Source of the DNA: Amphibalanus amphitrite
Lineage: Eukaryota; Arthropoda; Thecostraca; Balanomorpha; Balanidae
Assembly (NCBI RefSeq): GCF_019059575.1
Contig: NW_024882955.1
Location: 1 to 64,000, forward strand
Direction: 5' to 3'
Length of the DNA: 64,000 nt
Part shown: positions 22,551-34,904 of the stretch, piece after piece
Layout: each line of letters begins with the position of its first letter
How positions within the stretch are numbered: the stretch's first letter is position 1
Program-made: the position numbers and the translations under genes
Notes under the pieces: generated by a model
The model's input: the letters and a program-made list of their open reading frames with translations, nothing else
Database searches by the model: none
What the model was told of the DNA's origin: nothing

Positions 22551-22646
22551 CTCCGGCACTGTGCGGGGTTCGGTGGGCGCCGGGTAGTCCAGGTCCGTCT
22601 CCGGCACTGTGCGGGGCTCTGTGGGCGCCGGGTAGTCCAGGTCCGT
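22551..22646 (+). repeat. 48-bp tandem duplication
   Basis: Two adjacent copies of CTCCGGCACTGTGCGGGG... through CCAGGTCCGT, with a third partial copy. It leads into the 51-bp array. Confidence 0.7.
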
Positions 22647-22719
22647 CTCCGTCTGCGGCAGCTGCAGCCGCCAGAGAAGAGTGGCCGAGCGCCGGCCCGT
22701 CCACCGCGGCCGGCCGGCC

Positions 22720-23120
22720 ACTGCAACGGACCGCCACCAGCCGTCACATGGCTGACAGTACACTGCCGCCACTGGAACGGACCGCCACCAGCCGTCACAT
22801 GGCTGACAGTACACTGCCGCCACTGCAACGGACCGCCATCAGCCGTCACATGGCTGACAGTACACTGCCGCCACTGCAACGGACCGCCATCAGCCGTCAC
22901 ATGGCTGACAGTACACTGCCGCCACTGCAACGGACCGCCACCAGCCGTCACATGGCTGACAGTACACTGCCGCCACTGCAACGGACCGCCACCAGCCGTC
23001 ACATAGCTGACAGTACACTGCCGCCACTGCAACGGACCGCCACCAGCCGTCACATAGCTGACAGTACACTGCCGCCACTGCAACGGACCGCCACCAGCCG
23101 TCACATGGCCGACACTGAAC
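22720..23120 (+). repeat. 51-bp minisatellite open in several frames
   Basis: About eight units of GGACCGCCACCAGCCGTCAC...CACTGCCGCCACTGCAAC. The 51-bp period is 17 codons, so frames on both strands remain open for up to about 200 codons as 17-residue repeats (for example WLTVHCRHCNGPPPAVT). There is no start context or non-repeat extension, and I consider none of these genes. Confidence 0.88.
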
Positions 23121-23977
23121 GAGTCGTGGGGGGGGGCAGGGGTATCCGACCGTCACATAGCTGACACTGAACGAGTCGTGGTGGGGGGGGGGCAGGGGTA
23201 TCCGACCGTCACATAGCTGACACTGAACGAGTCGTGGGGGGGGGGGCAGGGGTATCCGACCGTCACATAGCTGACACTGAACGAGTCGTGGTGGGGGGGG
23301 GGGGGCAGGGGTATCCGACCGTCACATAGCTGACACTGAACGAGTCGTGGTGGGGGGAGGGAGGGGTATCCGACCGTCACATAGCTGACACTGAACGAGT
23401 CGTGGGGGGTATCCGACCGTCACATAGCTGACACTGAACGAGTCGTGGTGGGGGGCAGGGGTATCCGACCGTCACATAGCTGACACTGAACGAGTCGTGG
23501 TGGGGGGGGGGCAGGGGTATCCGACCGTCACATAGCTGACACTAAACGAGTCGTGGTGGGGGGGGGGGGGGCAGGGGTATCCGACCGTCACATAGCTGAC
23601 ACTGAACGAGTCGTGGGGGGTATCCGACCGTCACATAGCTGACACTGAACGAGTCGTGGTGGGGGGGGGGGGGCAGGGGTATCCGACCGTCACATAGCTG
23701 ACACTGAACGAGTCGTGGTGGGGGGAGGGAGGGGTATCCGACCGTCACATAGCTGACACTGAACGAGTCGTGGGGGGTATCCGACCGTCACATAGCTGAC
23801 ACTGAACGAGTCGTGGGGGGTATCCGACCGTCACATAGCTGACACTGAACGAGTCGTGGTGGGGGGCAGGGGTATCCGACCGTCACATAGCTGACACTGA
23901 ACGAGTCGTGGGGGGAGGGGTATCCGACCGTCACATAGCTGACACTGAACGAGTCGTGGTGGGGGAGGGGTATCCGA
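23111..23977 (+). repeat. 41-60-bp satellite with variable poly-G
   Basis: About 16 units of GTATCCGACCGTCACATAGC...ACTGAACGAGTCGTGG, followed by a G-run of 4-14 bases. It shares CCGTCACATRGCTGACA with the neighbouring 51-bp array, so the two arrays are related. Groups of three units with the same G-run pattern recur (23281-23410 and 23652-23780), showing block duplication. Confidence 0.88.
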
Positions 23978-24535
23978 GGCTAATTTCCTATTTCAAAATC
24001 AGTACGGTTTGGGGACCAAAAGTTTTTGACCTGAAAGTGACCTGACCTAAGGTTAATTCAACTCAAAATGACCTCAAATGACACAAACGACATCAAAATC
24101 GAACTATATGACCTAAATGGCCCATTAAACATGTGTCACGTGACCGACACATGATATAATATTTCCGTGACCTGTGATGACCTGACCCTAACCTGAAAAT
24201 CAAAGTACAAGTTTGGTACCCTCAGGGTATCTGAAGCATCTATTCACGAGTGTGCAAAGCAAAATGAGCCTGATCTGACTTGTAAGACGGCGGCCAGAGC
24301 CGAAAATGAGAACAAGCCAAAATGCCAATAATTTTTACGTTGACCTTACCTGTGACGTCATCAGTGACCTCGAGGGCAATGAAATTAGGTTTCGCTCGAC
24401 AGTTTTTTCCGGGGCTATCAGACGCCGTTTGAATTTTGACGATCAGCCCAGTAGTTTCGGAGTTAGGAGGGGGGCTATGAAGAGCCCCCCCCCCGTAGGG
24501 CGTGTTATACGCAGACCCCAGTGGGGCGCGGGCTA
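23978..24535 (+). mobile_element. AGGTCA-type MITE, CCCCAGYGGGGCGC family, left end missing
   Basis: A TGACC-rich interior ends in GGGGGGCTATGAAGAGCCCC (hairpin), then GCAGACCCCAGTGGGGCGCG and GGCTAAG. It resembles the right end at 57085-57155. The left end abuts the satellite array and is absent. Confidence 0.6.
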
Positions 24536-24793
24536 AGAAATGCACAGGCAATCTTATGGTCAAAGAATTTTGAAAACTGGCCGGTAAAAACATGAGTTAT
24601 GAGTGTGCTGGCTTTTCAGGCTTTTCACAATTTTTAACTGATGGTTAAAGAGAGTAATAGTACATCGTGCCCTGGACATTATGAGCCCTGGCCTTAATAA
24701 TATGCACCTGACCTCTTTGGGACAATGTGAATACTGGCCTCTTTGAATATACCCTATCTGCAGCCAGTTGGCCACAATTGGACGGCCTAGACA

Positions 24794-25968
24794 TTATCCC
24801 GCGCGGGGCTGGGGTCTCCAGCCGAACGCGCGGGGCTGGGGGGGGGGGTAAATTTTACCCCCCCCCCCCTGTTATCTCCCGAACTAATGGTCCGATTTGG
24901 AAAATTCAAACGCCAATCGAAAGCTCTCATTACGAACTACTAAAAACATGTACTTAATTTAAAGTTTGAGGTCAAGGTCAAGGTCAGGTCAAGGGTAAAA
25001 AATTGCAAGTTTCTACAGTATCGGCCTTGCACCGTAGTTGCCGAAGAATGAGTCATGGACTGAGACTGATCGCCCAAAACGTGTTCTTAGGCTACCAAGA
25101 CAATATTCGTTGCATACAATATCATTCAGAGGTCAAGGTCAAGGTCAGGTCAGGTCAGGTCAGGTCACCAAAAAAACAAAATATAGAAAAGGGCATGTGC
25201 GACACATGTTTTATGGGTCATTTTACTCATAGAATTCAATAGGCACACTCAATAAGTGATATGGACCACCTTTGGATGAATTTCAGGTCGAGGTCAGGTC
25301 AAGGTCAGGTCAAGTGAGGTCAAATTTTGAAGTTGGTTGTTAAGGCCTAAAAAGGTGTCTATCTGATGCAGTTTTTCACGGCAAATCGAATGGTGCTATT
25401 TTTGTTTCCGTACGAGGTCTAGAACTTCCGAAAAAGTCATTTTTCAAAAAATTTGTGTGTCGTGACGTCATAACATTTTGAATAACTCCCACATTTTTGA
25501 ACCGATTCTTCTAAAATTTGGTATGTAGGTGCACATAGACCACTTCTCTGACATATATTCCGGTTTTTTCGATAGACTCAAAATTTTGGATTTTATAATG
25601 ATTTTCCCAAACAAATCAGTTTTTTGAAAAAAATTAGGCCAAAATCCAAAATTTTCAAAAAACCGAGATAGCCATTTGATAGACAAAGTAAAATTACGTA
25701 TAACCTTTTTTGTTACGTCTTGATTCCTTTAAAAATGAAGATGTTAGCGGCGTTTGAACTTTTGCCGTTTTTGAGGCGAAAATGGCGAACATGACGTCAC
25801 TAAAACGTCAATTTCTCAAAAATTTTCCGACGGATTTCGCTCAAATTTTCAGGGAACGTGTCAAATTGATGTAAGAAAAGGTACAAACTTGCCGTTTTTG
25901 AGATATCGCAAAAATTCGCGAGGGGGGGGGGGGTAAAATTTACCCCCCCCCAGCCCCGCGCGGGTTAT
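24794..25968 (+). mobile_element. AGGTCA-type MITE, CCCGCGCGGGGCTGGGG family
   Basis: Begins TTATCCCGCGCGGGGCTGGGG and ends CCCCAGCCCCGCGCGGGTTAT, so the flanking tetranucleotide is TTAT. Subterminal hairpins are G10-TAAATTTTA-C12 (left) and G12-TAAAATTTA-C9 (right). The interior carries dense AAGGTCA runs (24966-24995, 25131-25168, 25287-25320). The 3' half is AT-rich. Non-coding. Confidence 0.82.
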
Positions 25969-26116
25969 GAGCTATAGTCCATTCAAGGTACTAGCCAGTT
26001 CGAGCACTGGGCACATCGTGCCCTGGACATAATAGCCGTTTTTACGACGGCCATCTGGTACACATTTGATGCACGTCTGGTACAGATTTGGTCAAATCAG
26101 GTCAAATGGTCAAATC
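25969..26116. repeat. Fragment of a dispersed repeat ending GCCGTTTTYACGACGG
   Basis: AGCCGTTTTTACGACGG at 26034-26049 recurs in reverse at 37361-37377 and 57361-57377, each near GGTCAAAT-containing sequence. This is a low-copy dispersed family of unknown class. Confidence 0.4.
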
Positions 26117-27112
26117 CTCGCCAACATCTCCACAACAGAACAGGAAGTCCTCTATTATCTTAACTCTATTGACCCCAACAAATCAACAGGACCAGACAAT
26201 ATTCCCACAAAATTCCTAAAAATGACAGCACTTCTAATAGCAAAACCTTTGGCCATGTTGTTCAATGCTTCACTGTCTAGCGGTATATATCCAAAAGCAT
26301 TTAAAGAAGCCAATGTTCGGCCAATATTTAAAAACAAAGGTTCACCATCTGACTTCACTTCTTACCGTACGATAAGCCTACTGTCACCATTGTCAAAAAT
26401 ATTTGAAAAAATAGTTCACAAGCAAATGTACTCCCACTTCACCGAAAATAATCTACTTACAGATAAACAAAGCGGATACCGGAAACAACACAGCACACAG
26501 GATCAACTACTTTACTTAACTGATAACCTTTACAAATCACTTGACGATGGACACAATTTTACTGCTATTTATTTGGACATATCTAAATATTTTGATGCTA
26601 TTTGGCATAAGGACTTACTTTATAAATGCAAACACGAATTTGGGATAACGGGACAGTTGTTAAATTGGCTCAAGTCTTACCTGACTGATAGAAAGCAAAG
26701 GGTAATTTTAGGCAATGATCTTTCACCGCTTTTGACTTTGAAAGCGGGCTGTCCGCAGGGATCGGTTTTAGGATCTCTACTAGCATTAATTTATTTAAAT
26801 AAACTATCTACCAAGACAAAAAATGGCATTCTCTTCTTCGCCGACGACACTTCTCTATACTCTCCCCACGCGACAGACATACAACTGACACAGACTCCAC
26901 TTCAAGACGACCTGGACGTTATTTACAACTATGGAGAAGACTGGGCTATAACATTTAACCCTGCAAAAACCATTCAACAAACTTTTTCCCACCAACGCAC
27001 TCCGTAAATTCTAAAATTAACATTCGGAGGACTCCCCATACCAATGAAACAAAATCACACTCACCTAGGTGTAACTCTATCTACCGACCTACGATTCAAC
27101 GAACATATAAAC
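26117..27112 (+). pseudogene. LINE ORF2, reverse-transcriptase segment (second LINE)
   Basis: Encodes the RT fingers and palm: DPNKSTGPDNIPTKFLK, SYRTISLLSPLSKIFEKI, YLDISKYFDAIWH (motif A), GCPQGSVLGS and FADD (motif C, about 26840). A TAA at 27007-27009 interrupts the frame, which then continues as HTHLGVTLSTDLRF...HIN and is cut at 27113 by a foldback element. The remainder of the same ORF resumes at about 34905. The element is 5'-truncated and Jockey/I-group-like. Confidence 0.8.
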
Positions 27113-28484
27113 CAAGGCCATCTATAGAAGGTACAGTCACTCCCCGCCGACCAATCAGAGACAGATCCTGAGTGACGTCAACCCTGATGCTCGCAAGGGG
27201 TACTCCATTCCTTTACGACGTAAAAATGACTAACTTCATTTGAAGATTGTTGGTGACACTCTACACATATCGCTCAGCCGTTGATGTCATTGGAAAGTCC
27301 AACCAATTTTCTAGCGATAAAAAAGAGCAGCAATATGCTAAGAAATGGCCGGTTTTGAAGATATAGACGATTTAAAAATGCTCTGCAGTTGCAGGAAAGC
27401 AACGTTAAAACGCATCGAGCTAGTATATGTTTACTATGAATAAATCATTTTTCAGTAAGCTTTTAGATATGGTATTGATTTAATCAACAACTTTATTAAA
27501 ATATTTCTATTACTTGTAACTTTATTTCAAAATAATATTTTAAAAAATGGCAACTGTTGGCAAGTAGCTTTGAAGCGATCGTTGCGCACCGCGCCATTAT
27601 TGTCCTGAGGCCCCCTTATGATGTCATCAAAAGTGGAGTGACATGGGCCGATATAAACAATATATGCCAAAAAGTAAACAAAACACTTATAGTTCTTTTT
27701 TTCAAAAGGCTCATGGCCCGAAGCATTATATTTGAGTTGGCACGTGCGAGACGCTAGAAAATAACGCAAGCCGAGATGAATTTCGCGGCCATTTTTGAAA
27801 GATAAGCACAGTACAACGGAGCAAGTTGTTCAATTTAGCTTTTAAATCGTATCACATTGCAGAATGTTTGTAAATTCATAGATATGAGCCATCCTGTTGA
27901 TTTTGCATGCAAATTTAACGTCACTCCTGTATTAACCTTGATTCCAGGCCCATGTCACTCCACTTTTGATGACATCATATGGGGGCCTCAGGACAATAAT
28001 GGCGCGGCGCGCCACAATCGCTTCAAAGCTACTTGCCAACAGTTGCCATTTTTAAAAATATTATTTTAAAATAAAGTTCCAAGTTAATAAAAATATTGTA
28101 ATAAAGTTGTTGGATAAATCGATACCATATCTAAAAACTTACTGAAAAAATGATTTATTCATAGTAAAAATATAAGCTCGATGCGTTTTTACGTTGCTTT
28201 CCTGCAACTGCAGAGGGTTTTTAAATCGTCTATATCTTCAAAACCGGCCATTTCTTAGCATATTGCTGCTCTTTTTTATCGCTAGAAAATAAGTTGGACT
28301 TTTCAATAACATCAATGGTTGAGCGATATGTGTAGAGTGTCACCAACAATCGTCAAATGAAGTTAGTCATTTTTACGTTGTAAAGGAATGGAGTACCCCT
28401 TTCGAGCATCAGGGGTGACGTCACTCAGGATCTGTCTCTGATTGGTCGGCGGGGGAGTGACTGTACCTTCTATAGATGGCCTTG
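27113..28484. mobile_element. Foldback element with about 540-bp inverted arms
   Basis: The left arm (27113-27650) and right arm (about 27945-28484) are inverted copies with about 95% identity, starting CAAGGCCATCTATAGAAGG, and enclose a loop of about 290 bp. It contains TGACGTCA-like sites and no transposase. Part of the same family occurs at about 46440-46550. It sits exactly where the LINE frame breaks. Confidence 0.8.
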
Positions 28485-29272
28485 CTTGATTCCACAGCCA
28501 GCCCATCACTTGAGAAATAGCAAGCGGCAACTGTTTATACATTCAACACAGAATCTGTCGGGGGGCCGAAATTCTGAGCGGCAAGCTCATGGAAAACATG
28601 TCATTGTTAGCTGCTGAAGCTGGTGACGTTCCATATTGTTGTCTTACATTGTGTTCTCGCATGCTACCTACAAACTTCAGTCGTCTTTTTATAAGTCAAA
28701 GTCTTTCCAGATTTAGTTGGCGCATACCCGACCTCTTCCCAGTGCAGAAATCGATCGAGCAGCATTGTAATAGATCGGCAGATATGCTGGCTCATGTTTT
28801 TTTTTCTTTTTGGTACTCAACAGAAATAAATCTAAAACAAAATGTCAGTCCGTGTGTTACTTTTGTAGGTCTGCAAACAGGTCATCCAAGGCCCTAAATA
28901 CAAGGTTGCACGGACTAATTTCTACTAAACCTACCAGAATATAGTTTCACGGTTGAAAATTTTAATAACTTTTCAATCAAAACTTCTTTATTATTTTCTC
29001 GTTATTATTTATAAGCAATTTTATAAATTGACTTTCAATTTGCTTGCCTTTTACTGGCAAAATAACTTTCTAGTATTAGGTCAACATAGTTGTGTAGCAG
29101 TAGGAACGATATCTGGCAAAACCCCAATGCCTACATACAGCTGAAAAGCAGCCACCAGGTGTCGCCCCAGTCGCCACTTGGTCGCCACACAGATGTCGCG
29201 CGCGTCGCCAATCGCCACACTACCGATTTCCATAAGGACGCATATGTACGGATATGTATTGGAAAGTCGCCC
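28485..29272. other. Unassigned part of the nested insertion
   Basis: Weak similarity to 46550-46720 (CGGCAACT-TTTATAC..., GCGG-AAGC), so it may belong to the same larger mobile unit as the foldback element. No coding signal. Confidence 0.35.
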
Positions 29273-29776
29273 TTAAAGGGACTATCCCACCTTCTAAAAT
29301 GTTGTTAAAACCAGTTAAATTGTGCCCGACTTTATAGATTGGATGACCAGGAACACGGTTCTGGCATTTATTTTTCATTAAACATCTTAGGCTTCCCATA
29401 TTCCAAACACAAACTTTCAAATATGTGACGTCACAGCCCAAAATTACCTCCTTCCCCTGGCCACATTACTGTCATAAAGCTGATTCTTTTTACTCTGTAG
29501 GCACCACAACAAAGTTCAGACCAAGTTTTAAGCGATTTTTCAACGAACAAACTCATTTAAATCAGAATGACTAAACGAGGTGACGTCACACTAACGGTCG
29601 CTCCATGTTGAAGATAGGGCCTTGTACAAGGCCCATTTTCAAATGAAGGGAACGAATTTCTTCAACACCAAGAGGCCGCGGGGTTGGAACCTAGATAGAT
29701 AGTGGTTTCTGAGCCTTGCCGCAAATTTTGCTATCTCAACTCAAACCCCATGTTAAAGGTGGGATAGTCCCTTTAA
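29273..29776 (+). mobile_element. TTAA-flanked MITE, AGGGAC family, variant
   Basis: 504 bp with ends TTAAAGGGACTATCCCACCTT and its near-complement. The interior differs from the 7883 and 36767 copies except near the right end (CTATCTCAACTCAAA). Its right TTAA (29773-29776) is also the left TTAA of the next element. Confidence 0.78.
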
Positions 29777-30242
29777 CCCTCTAGTGCCCCCGGTATCATA
29801 TCTGTAAGTCAATTTGCAGAAAATTCGCCTGCTAATCATAGAGGTGAAAATTGTTGAAAACCCTGCTGTATCAGAAGTGGTACGTCTTGGCAACCACCTG
29901 GTGGCAAAATTTTTAAGTAATGATTTCTCAGTTTCCCACCAGGTGATTTTGAAGAGGGTCAGTTTGTCCTTTGCCGAAAATCAATTTGAGATGCAAGTGT
30001 AAATTTAAGCATTTAGAAAGCAAAAAATTAGTTATTTGGAAAGAAACTTGGTATACTGTGAGACAAATGTTCAACATATATAAATCGTAAATCGTTTATT
30101 AGGGCTGATCCACAGGTGGCTATTACGGCCCAGTCAATACAAGCAATATGAGAGTACCTAAGTCATAAAAATCATCATAGTAAAAGACACACAAAATGTA
30201 CAATAGTACTAAAAAAACACTCAGGTGGCGACATATGTATCT

Positions 30243-32195
30243 CTATCGGAAGAAACGCATCAGCTGTGCCCTGGAGGCGGTCCCTGTCACCTCTCGCGGC
30301 AGCCCGTTCCAAGCCGCCGCGGCTCTGTACGGGAACTGCCGCCGAGCCACCGCCAGGCGGACTCGGGGCAAGTCGATCACCGCCGAGCCCGCAGCGGTGG
30401 CACGCGTGGCCCTCTCTGAGACGACGGCTCGTGGGCGAAACATTGCTCGTAGCGAGTCAGGGGCACCAGCGGCATACAGGGCGCGATGCACATTCACTGC
30501 GTCCCTGCGCGCGATCACTTCCCCAATGTTGGGCCAGCCGAGCGCGCCGAGAGCGGGGGTGATGCGGTCAAATTTACGGAGACCAGAGACCAGTCGTGCG
30601 GCAAAATGTATGACCTTCTGCAGTCGGTCCAGGCGGGATTTGGAGGCACCACCCCAGACATGGGGAAGACATGGGTTTGGACAAGGATTTTAAGGATGTC
30701 TGGGGATAGGTGATGACGAATTTTGAATAATGATATGAGGATTGCGTTGCACCGGCGGATGATGGAGGATATGTGTGGCTCCCAGCTCAGGGTTTGGTCG
30801 AGGAGAACGCCCAGCACTTTGATATGTTTTGTTGGCCGTATAGTTACATCATTTACGTTAATGGCGAAGTCTTCAACTCTATCAACTGAATTTTGCGTGC
30901 CGAAAAGGGTGAAACAGGTCTTCTCCCCATTCATTTTCAAACTATTCGAGCTGAACCAGTGCTGGAGGTGCTGGATGTTCTCCTCGGCCCGGGACTTCAG
31001 CACTTGGATGTCAGTGGGATTGGAGGGTGCTGAGTCCAGGATTTGGGTGTCGTCCGCGTAGGATATGAGGCGGCCATGGGGGAGGAAACAGGTTAGGTCG
31101 TTGACGAAGGTGAGGAAGAGGATGGGACCCACGATGGACCCCTGGGGGACGCCGTGGGAGAGTGGGAGTGCCGTCGAGGAGCGGACAAGTTGGGAACGGC
31201 CGGAGAGGTAGCTGCTGAACCAGCGGGATGAGATGCCATACCACTCGAGCTTGTTCAGAAGCACCGAGTGATCGACACTGTCGAACGCCTTGCTCGGGTC
31301 GATTGACGTTACCGCCGCGACGTCACCGTCATCGATCCTGCGAGCCGCCCATTCGACAATGTCGAGTATGGCATCTTCGGTGGAGTGGGATGGGCGATAG
31401 GCATATTGGGATGGGGAAAGGATGTGGTTAGTGACGAGGTAGGAAGTGAGCTGGGAACACACAACCTTTTCAAGGATTTTGGAAAGCGCTGGGAGGATGG
31501 AAATAGGACGGTAGTTGCCTGGCTGGTTGGGGTCACCGGACTTAAGGATGGGGGTAACAATGGCAACTTTCCATGCGTTGGGGAAGGTGCTGGTGGATAT
31601 GGAGGAATTGATGAGGTGAAGGATGAGCGGACCGACTGCAGGGAGACAGCTCCTGACAGCAGTGATAGGGATGCCGTCAACCCCAACAGCTCTCGACGAA
31701 CTCAGCCGGCTCACGGTCAAGATCAGGTCAGGCAGAGTAATACAAGTCAGAGTGAAGGCGCTCGAACACACCCGGGGAGGTCGCGGGCCAGCTGCGGGGG
31801 TCTCACTCCCCTGCACGGCCCGCACGGCCTCAGCTGCCACACGAGCGCCGACACCAGCGAAGTGCCGATTGAGCTGGTCAGCGCTCAGTGTGTCGTCATC
31901 GGGTGGTTGTGCGCCTCTGGAGCCTCTCGCAGACAAGTCAGCACCGTACCGCTTCAGACGGCTCCAGAAACGCCTCGCGTCGCATTGAAGCGAATCAGTC
32001 AGGTAAGATCTGCGCGCACGCGATAAAAGAAGCTTTGCTCTGTTGCGGAGCCGCCTATAAACGTCACGGTCAGTCACTGAACCCGAGGCGGCCCACACCC
32101 GCCGCGCCTCGTCCCGCTCCGCCATGACCTCCCTGACAGACTCGTCACGCAGCCAGGGGCAGGCGGGACGTCGCACCGTTCTGCGCACGACAGGG
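30243..32195 (-). pseudogene. LINE ORF2 (third LINE), 5'-truncated with one frameshift
   Basis: Frame from 32188 encodes the pre-RT region and a full RT: AVGVDGIP, NYRPISILPALSKILEK, SIDPSKAFDSVDH (motif A), HGVPQGSIVGP, SYADDTQ (motif C, near 31060), KVLGVLLDQTLSWEPH. Near 30665 a short deletion shifts the frame, and the C-terminal part continues in another frame (30243-30518: RRDAVNVHRALYAAG..., AWNGLPREV). It is GC-rich unlike its neighbours, with Jockey/CR1-like motif order. No endonuclease domain is present. The best-preserved RT in the window, but it cannot make a full protein. Confidence 0.85.
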
Positions 32196-33361
32196 CAATG
32201 GGCAATATATCATAGTATGTTGCAAAACATCGCAACTTTTTCAGGGTCAAAGATATGGACCCCTATTTTTGGGGATACTAGATATGATACAGTGGGCATA
32301 GCACTCCAATATTTTCTATGAAATTTTCGCCGCTGCAACATACGGTGTGCCAATACCATAGTTTTCTCAGGTGATAAGCATTGCAATGGCCTGTGAGTCA
32401 TTGCAAATGACGATGGTATAAGATGCATAAATTTGTGAAGTTCGCACCTCTTGCGCCAGATAACTTTATTTCGCTCCAGACTTAAAATGTCATAACGATA
32501 TTGGTACGCTTATGTCGCCTCTCATCCTTGTCAATCTTCCAACATCTAGCTTTCTATGAGTGGCCTTACATGCCTCATACATCTCGACTTTTCTAACGCT
32601 CATAGGAATATGGTTTTGCAACTGTTTGACGATGACAATAGTGAACCTTTTGATCTGCAGGACACTAGCAGACCATATCTTCTAAAACCACGTTAGGAAT
32701 GACATGCAATCGATGACAAGCTTGTTGATTTCAAGGAACGATCATCCGTGCGAGCATTTATACTCGTGAAACCAAAAATTGAGACTTGATGTTAGGGACA
32801 GGAGGATTCAGCGGTCTCTTGCACAATTTCGATATTCCAACAGGGGTTGTGGACGGGCTTATTTATGTCTTGTGGGTCTATGTGTTCGCTGGGCATGGTT
32901 GAAGACTTGCATTAGCAGCCAGCCAGCATTTTTCATTCATATTTGAGAACGACTCACAATTTGTTTGCGATTCCAGCAGGTGCCTGACACCTGGCAAGCA
33001 TTTTCACTGCCAGGTATGTCATTTGTTGTCATATATTGACATATACCGCCAACTGTGGTAGCTGAGTGCCACTGAACAAAAAGGATTTATAGGTACTAAA
33101 ACATGGATACTCCTTTTGTACTGACCATAAGAATAAAAGCTAAAGTGCGGCATTGCGTAATGCGTATGCTCACCTCCATAGGTCAATGAATATTGTGCAA
33201 GTTCCTGCCGATCGGTGCACAGTTACCTGTACCTTTGTTGCCTGACACGTACAACGGTTATTGCACTGGTCAGTGCGCGGCTGTTATACTGACGCCGATG
33301 ACATCAGGACCGCACGACCAGTCAAAGTGCTAACTGACGATTCACACACCGGTCCGTGCTT
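32196..33361. other. Interior of the piggyBac-like shell, no gene
   Basis: AT-rich, no transposase motifs found on either strand. Confidence 0.4.
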
Positions 33362-33662
33362 CTATCCTCAGGATACTGAAATCCTTCTCCTCCACGCCGC
33401 AACCCCACTCCGGGCTGGACAGGCAACTTTATCTCATGCGGGCTGCTCCCTTGGAGCGGCACCGCTGCTCCCGAGGGAGCGCACCCCGTAGCCGGGTGCA
33501 GTGAGTGCCTTGGGGCTGGGTGGCCTGTCCTCTGGACGGGCTCAGCCCCGGCGACTCACTAGGGTGCCTGCCCAGACCAATGTCTCCCCCTATATCCTAT
33601 TATCCTCCCGGCTCTGAAATGGTCTAATTGGACCGAAAGGGCCTAACCCAACAAAACAAAAG
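33362..33662 (+). mobile_element. SINE, copy 2
   Basis: The same family as 17106-17424, ending GGCCTAACCCAACAAAACAA. The internal GTAGCCGGGTGCAGTGAGTGC and GACGGGCTCAGCCCCGGCGA segments are well preserved. Confidence 0.72.
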
Positions 33663-34369
33663 ACGATTCACAGGCTGAGAGTTTTTGTCACCAAAGATTG
33701 TTCGGCTATCGTGAAGATAAACCAACATCGTCTTTGGCATTGATCCCGGTCCGTCGGCAGGCTGTCCAGCATTTTGCATCAGAACTGCACTTCACTTCAA
33801 CCACTTATCGCGAGCCAACTGTAATGTCTTCATTTCTATATCAAGTATGCATAACGCATCTACGTTTGAGAAGCACGGCCCACATGTCTGAATTATGAAA
33901 AAAAATTGCACAAGTGCAACGCGCTGTATCGCGGAAATTGAAGGAATAGAAGGCACTCGTAAATAGATGCCTATGATTAGCGTTGTTCCCTAAGCACCGA
34001 CTGAAAGGACATTTTGATACAAGAAGGATGCCAGTGAAATATTAAGAAAATGTTCTGATAAAAAGTGCACAGTAAAGAATGTCTTGTTGGCATTTTACAC
34101 ATTTTAACTGCCACTTTTATCACTGAAATTTTTAATATTATATATTTTCTCATCTATGTCTTCACTCCCTTCTGTGCGGTCTGATACCACTAAAAATTAC
34201 CAAGTGGAATGCCCAATGTATCATATTTGATACAAAATTTATTTCCGAAATTTGAACTGCGAAAAAATATTTGACCCCAGATTTCGAACAAGGGACCCAA
34301 AATGAATCATATGTCACAAGGTGCTAATTTTAGGAACCGTGGAACTATGTGTGGGCATTAGAGGGTTAA

Positions 34370-34904
34370 GGATTACGCTTACATCCTTTGCTTTTGAGGT
34401 CGGTGGTTGGAAATGGGGAGGGGCTCAGCTATTTTCGACCACGGATATGGCTTTATCACATGATGAGGAACATGCTGATAAGCGTTTTATGTGTCATAAC
34501 AGCACAAAAGTATTTTTAATCATTTTTCAAAAATAGCCGTTCTGCCGTATCTTTCAGTGCAAGGTGCCGTCGGTCATCCCCGACGTTACGTCACGCCGGG
34601 GATTGCCAGATTTTCCTACTAGACTTCGACGCCCCTGAGGTCATCCACGTGAGCAGTTTAATCATTTGTTTAGTGCCTATGGCTAGACCCCGTATGAAAG
34701 CATTTTCGATTCACAGTTCCTCATTATGAGTCGTATGTCTATACTTTTTTCCAAACTATCGCAAGTCAGAGACCGGTCGATAGAGCCGACCAGTCTGGTC
34801 TGATTTCGAAACGTGCCAAGCCGGTGTTCGTTGATTTCTGTAAAAACCATCACATTGCACGTGACAATTCTAAAATCGATTTTCGGGCCGTGCGCCTTTT
34901 GAAA
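34370..34904. other. Right flank of the nested insertion, unassigned
   Basis: No TIR, no coding signal until the LINE resumes at about 34905. It may be the far end of whichever element first split the LINE. Confidence 0.35.

Larger units (their letters stand above)
29773..34369. mobile_element. piggyBac-like element shell, TTAA-CCCTCTARTGCCC ends
   Basis: The outer ends CCCTCTAGTGCCC (29777) and GGGCATTAGAGGG (to 34365) form 13-bp TIRs with one mismatch, each bordered by TTAA, the pattern of piggyBac elements. No transposase is left. The 4.6 kb is largely filled by a LINE fragment (30243-32195) and a SINE (33362-33662). That the two ends belong to one insertion is likely but not proven. Confidence 0.55.

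Noticed and set aside
22437..23164. Long open frames on both strands (up to about 198 codons)
   Set aside because: They are readings of the 51-bp minisatellite, whose period is divisible by three; no non-repeat coding sequence or start context.
23111..23977. Possible CRISPR array (regular repeats)
   Set aside because: Units are directly tandem with only G-runs of variable length between them, no unique spacers, and the context is eukaryotic.
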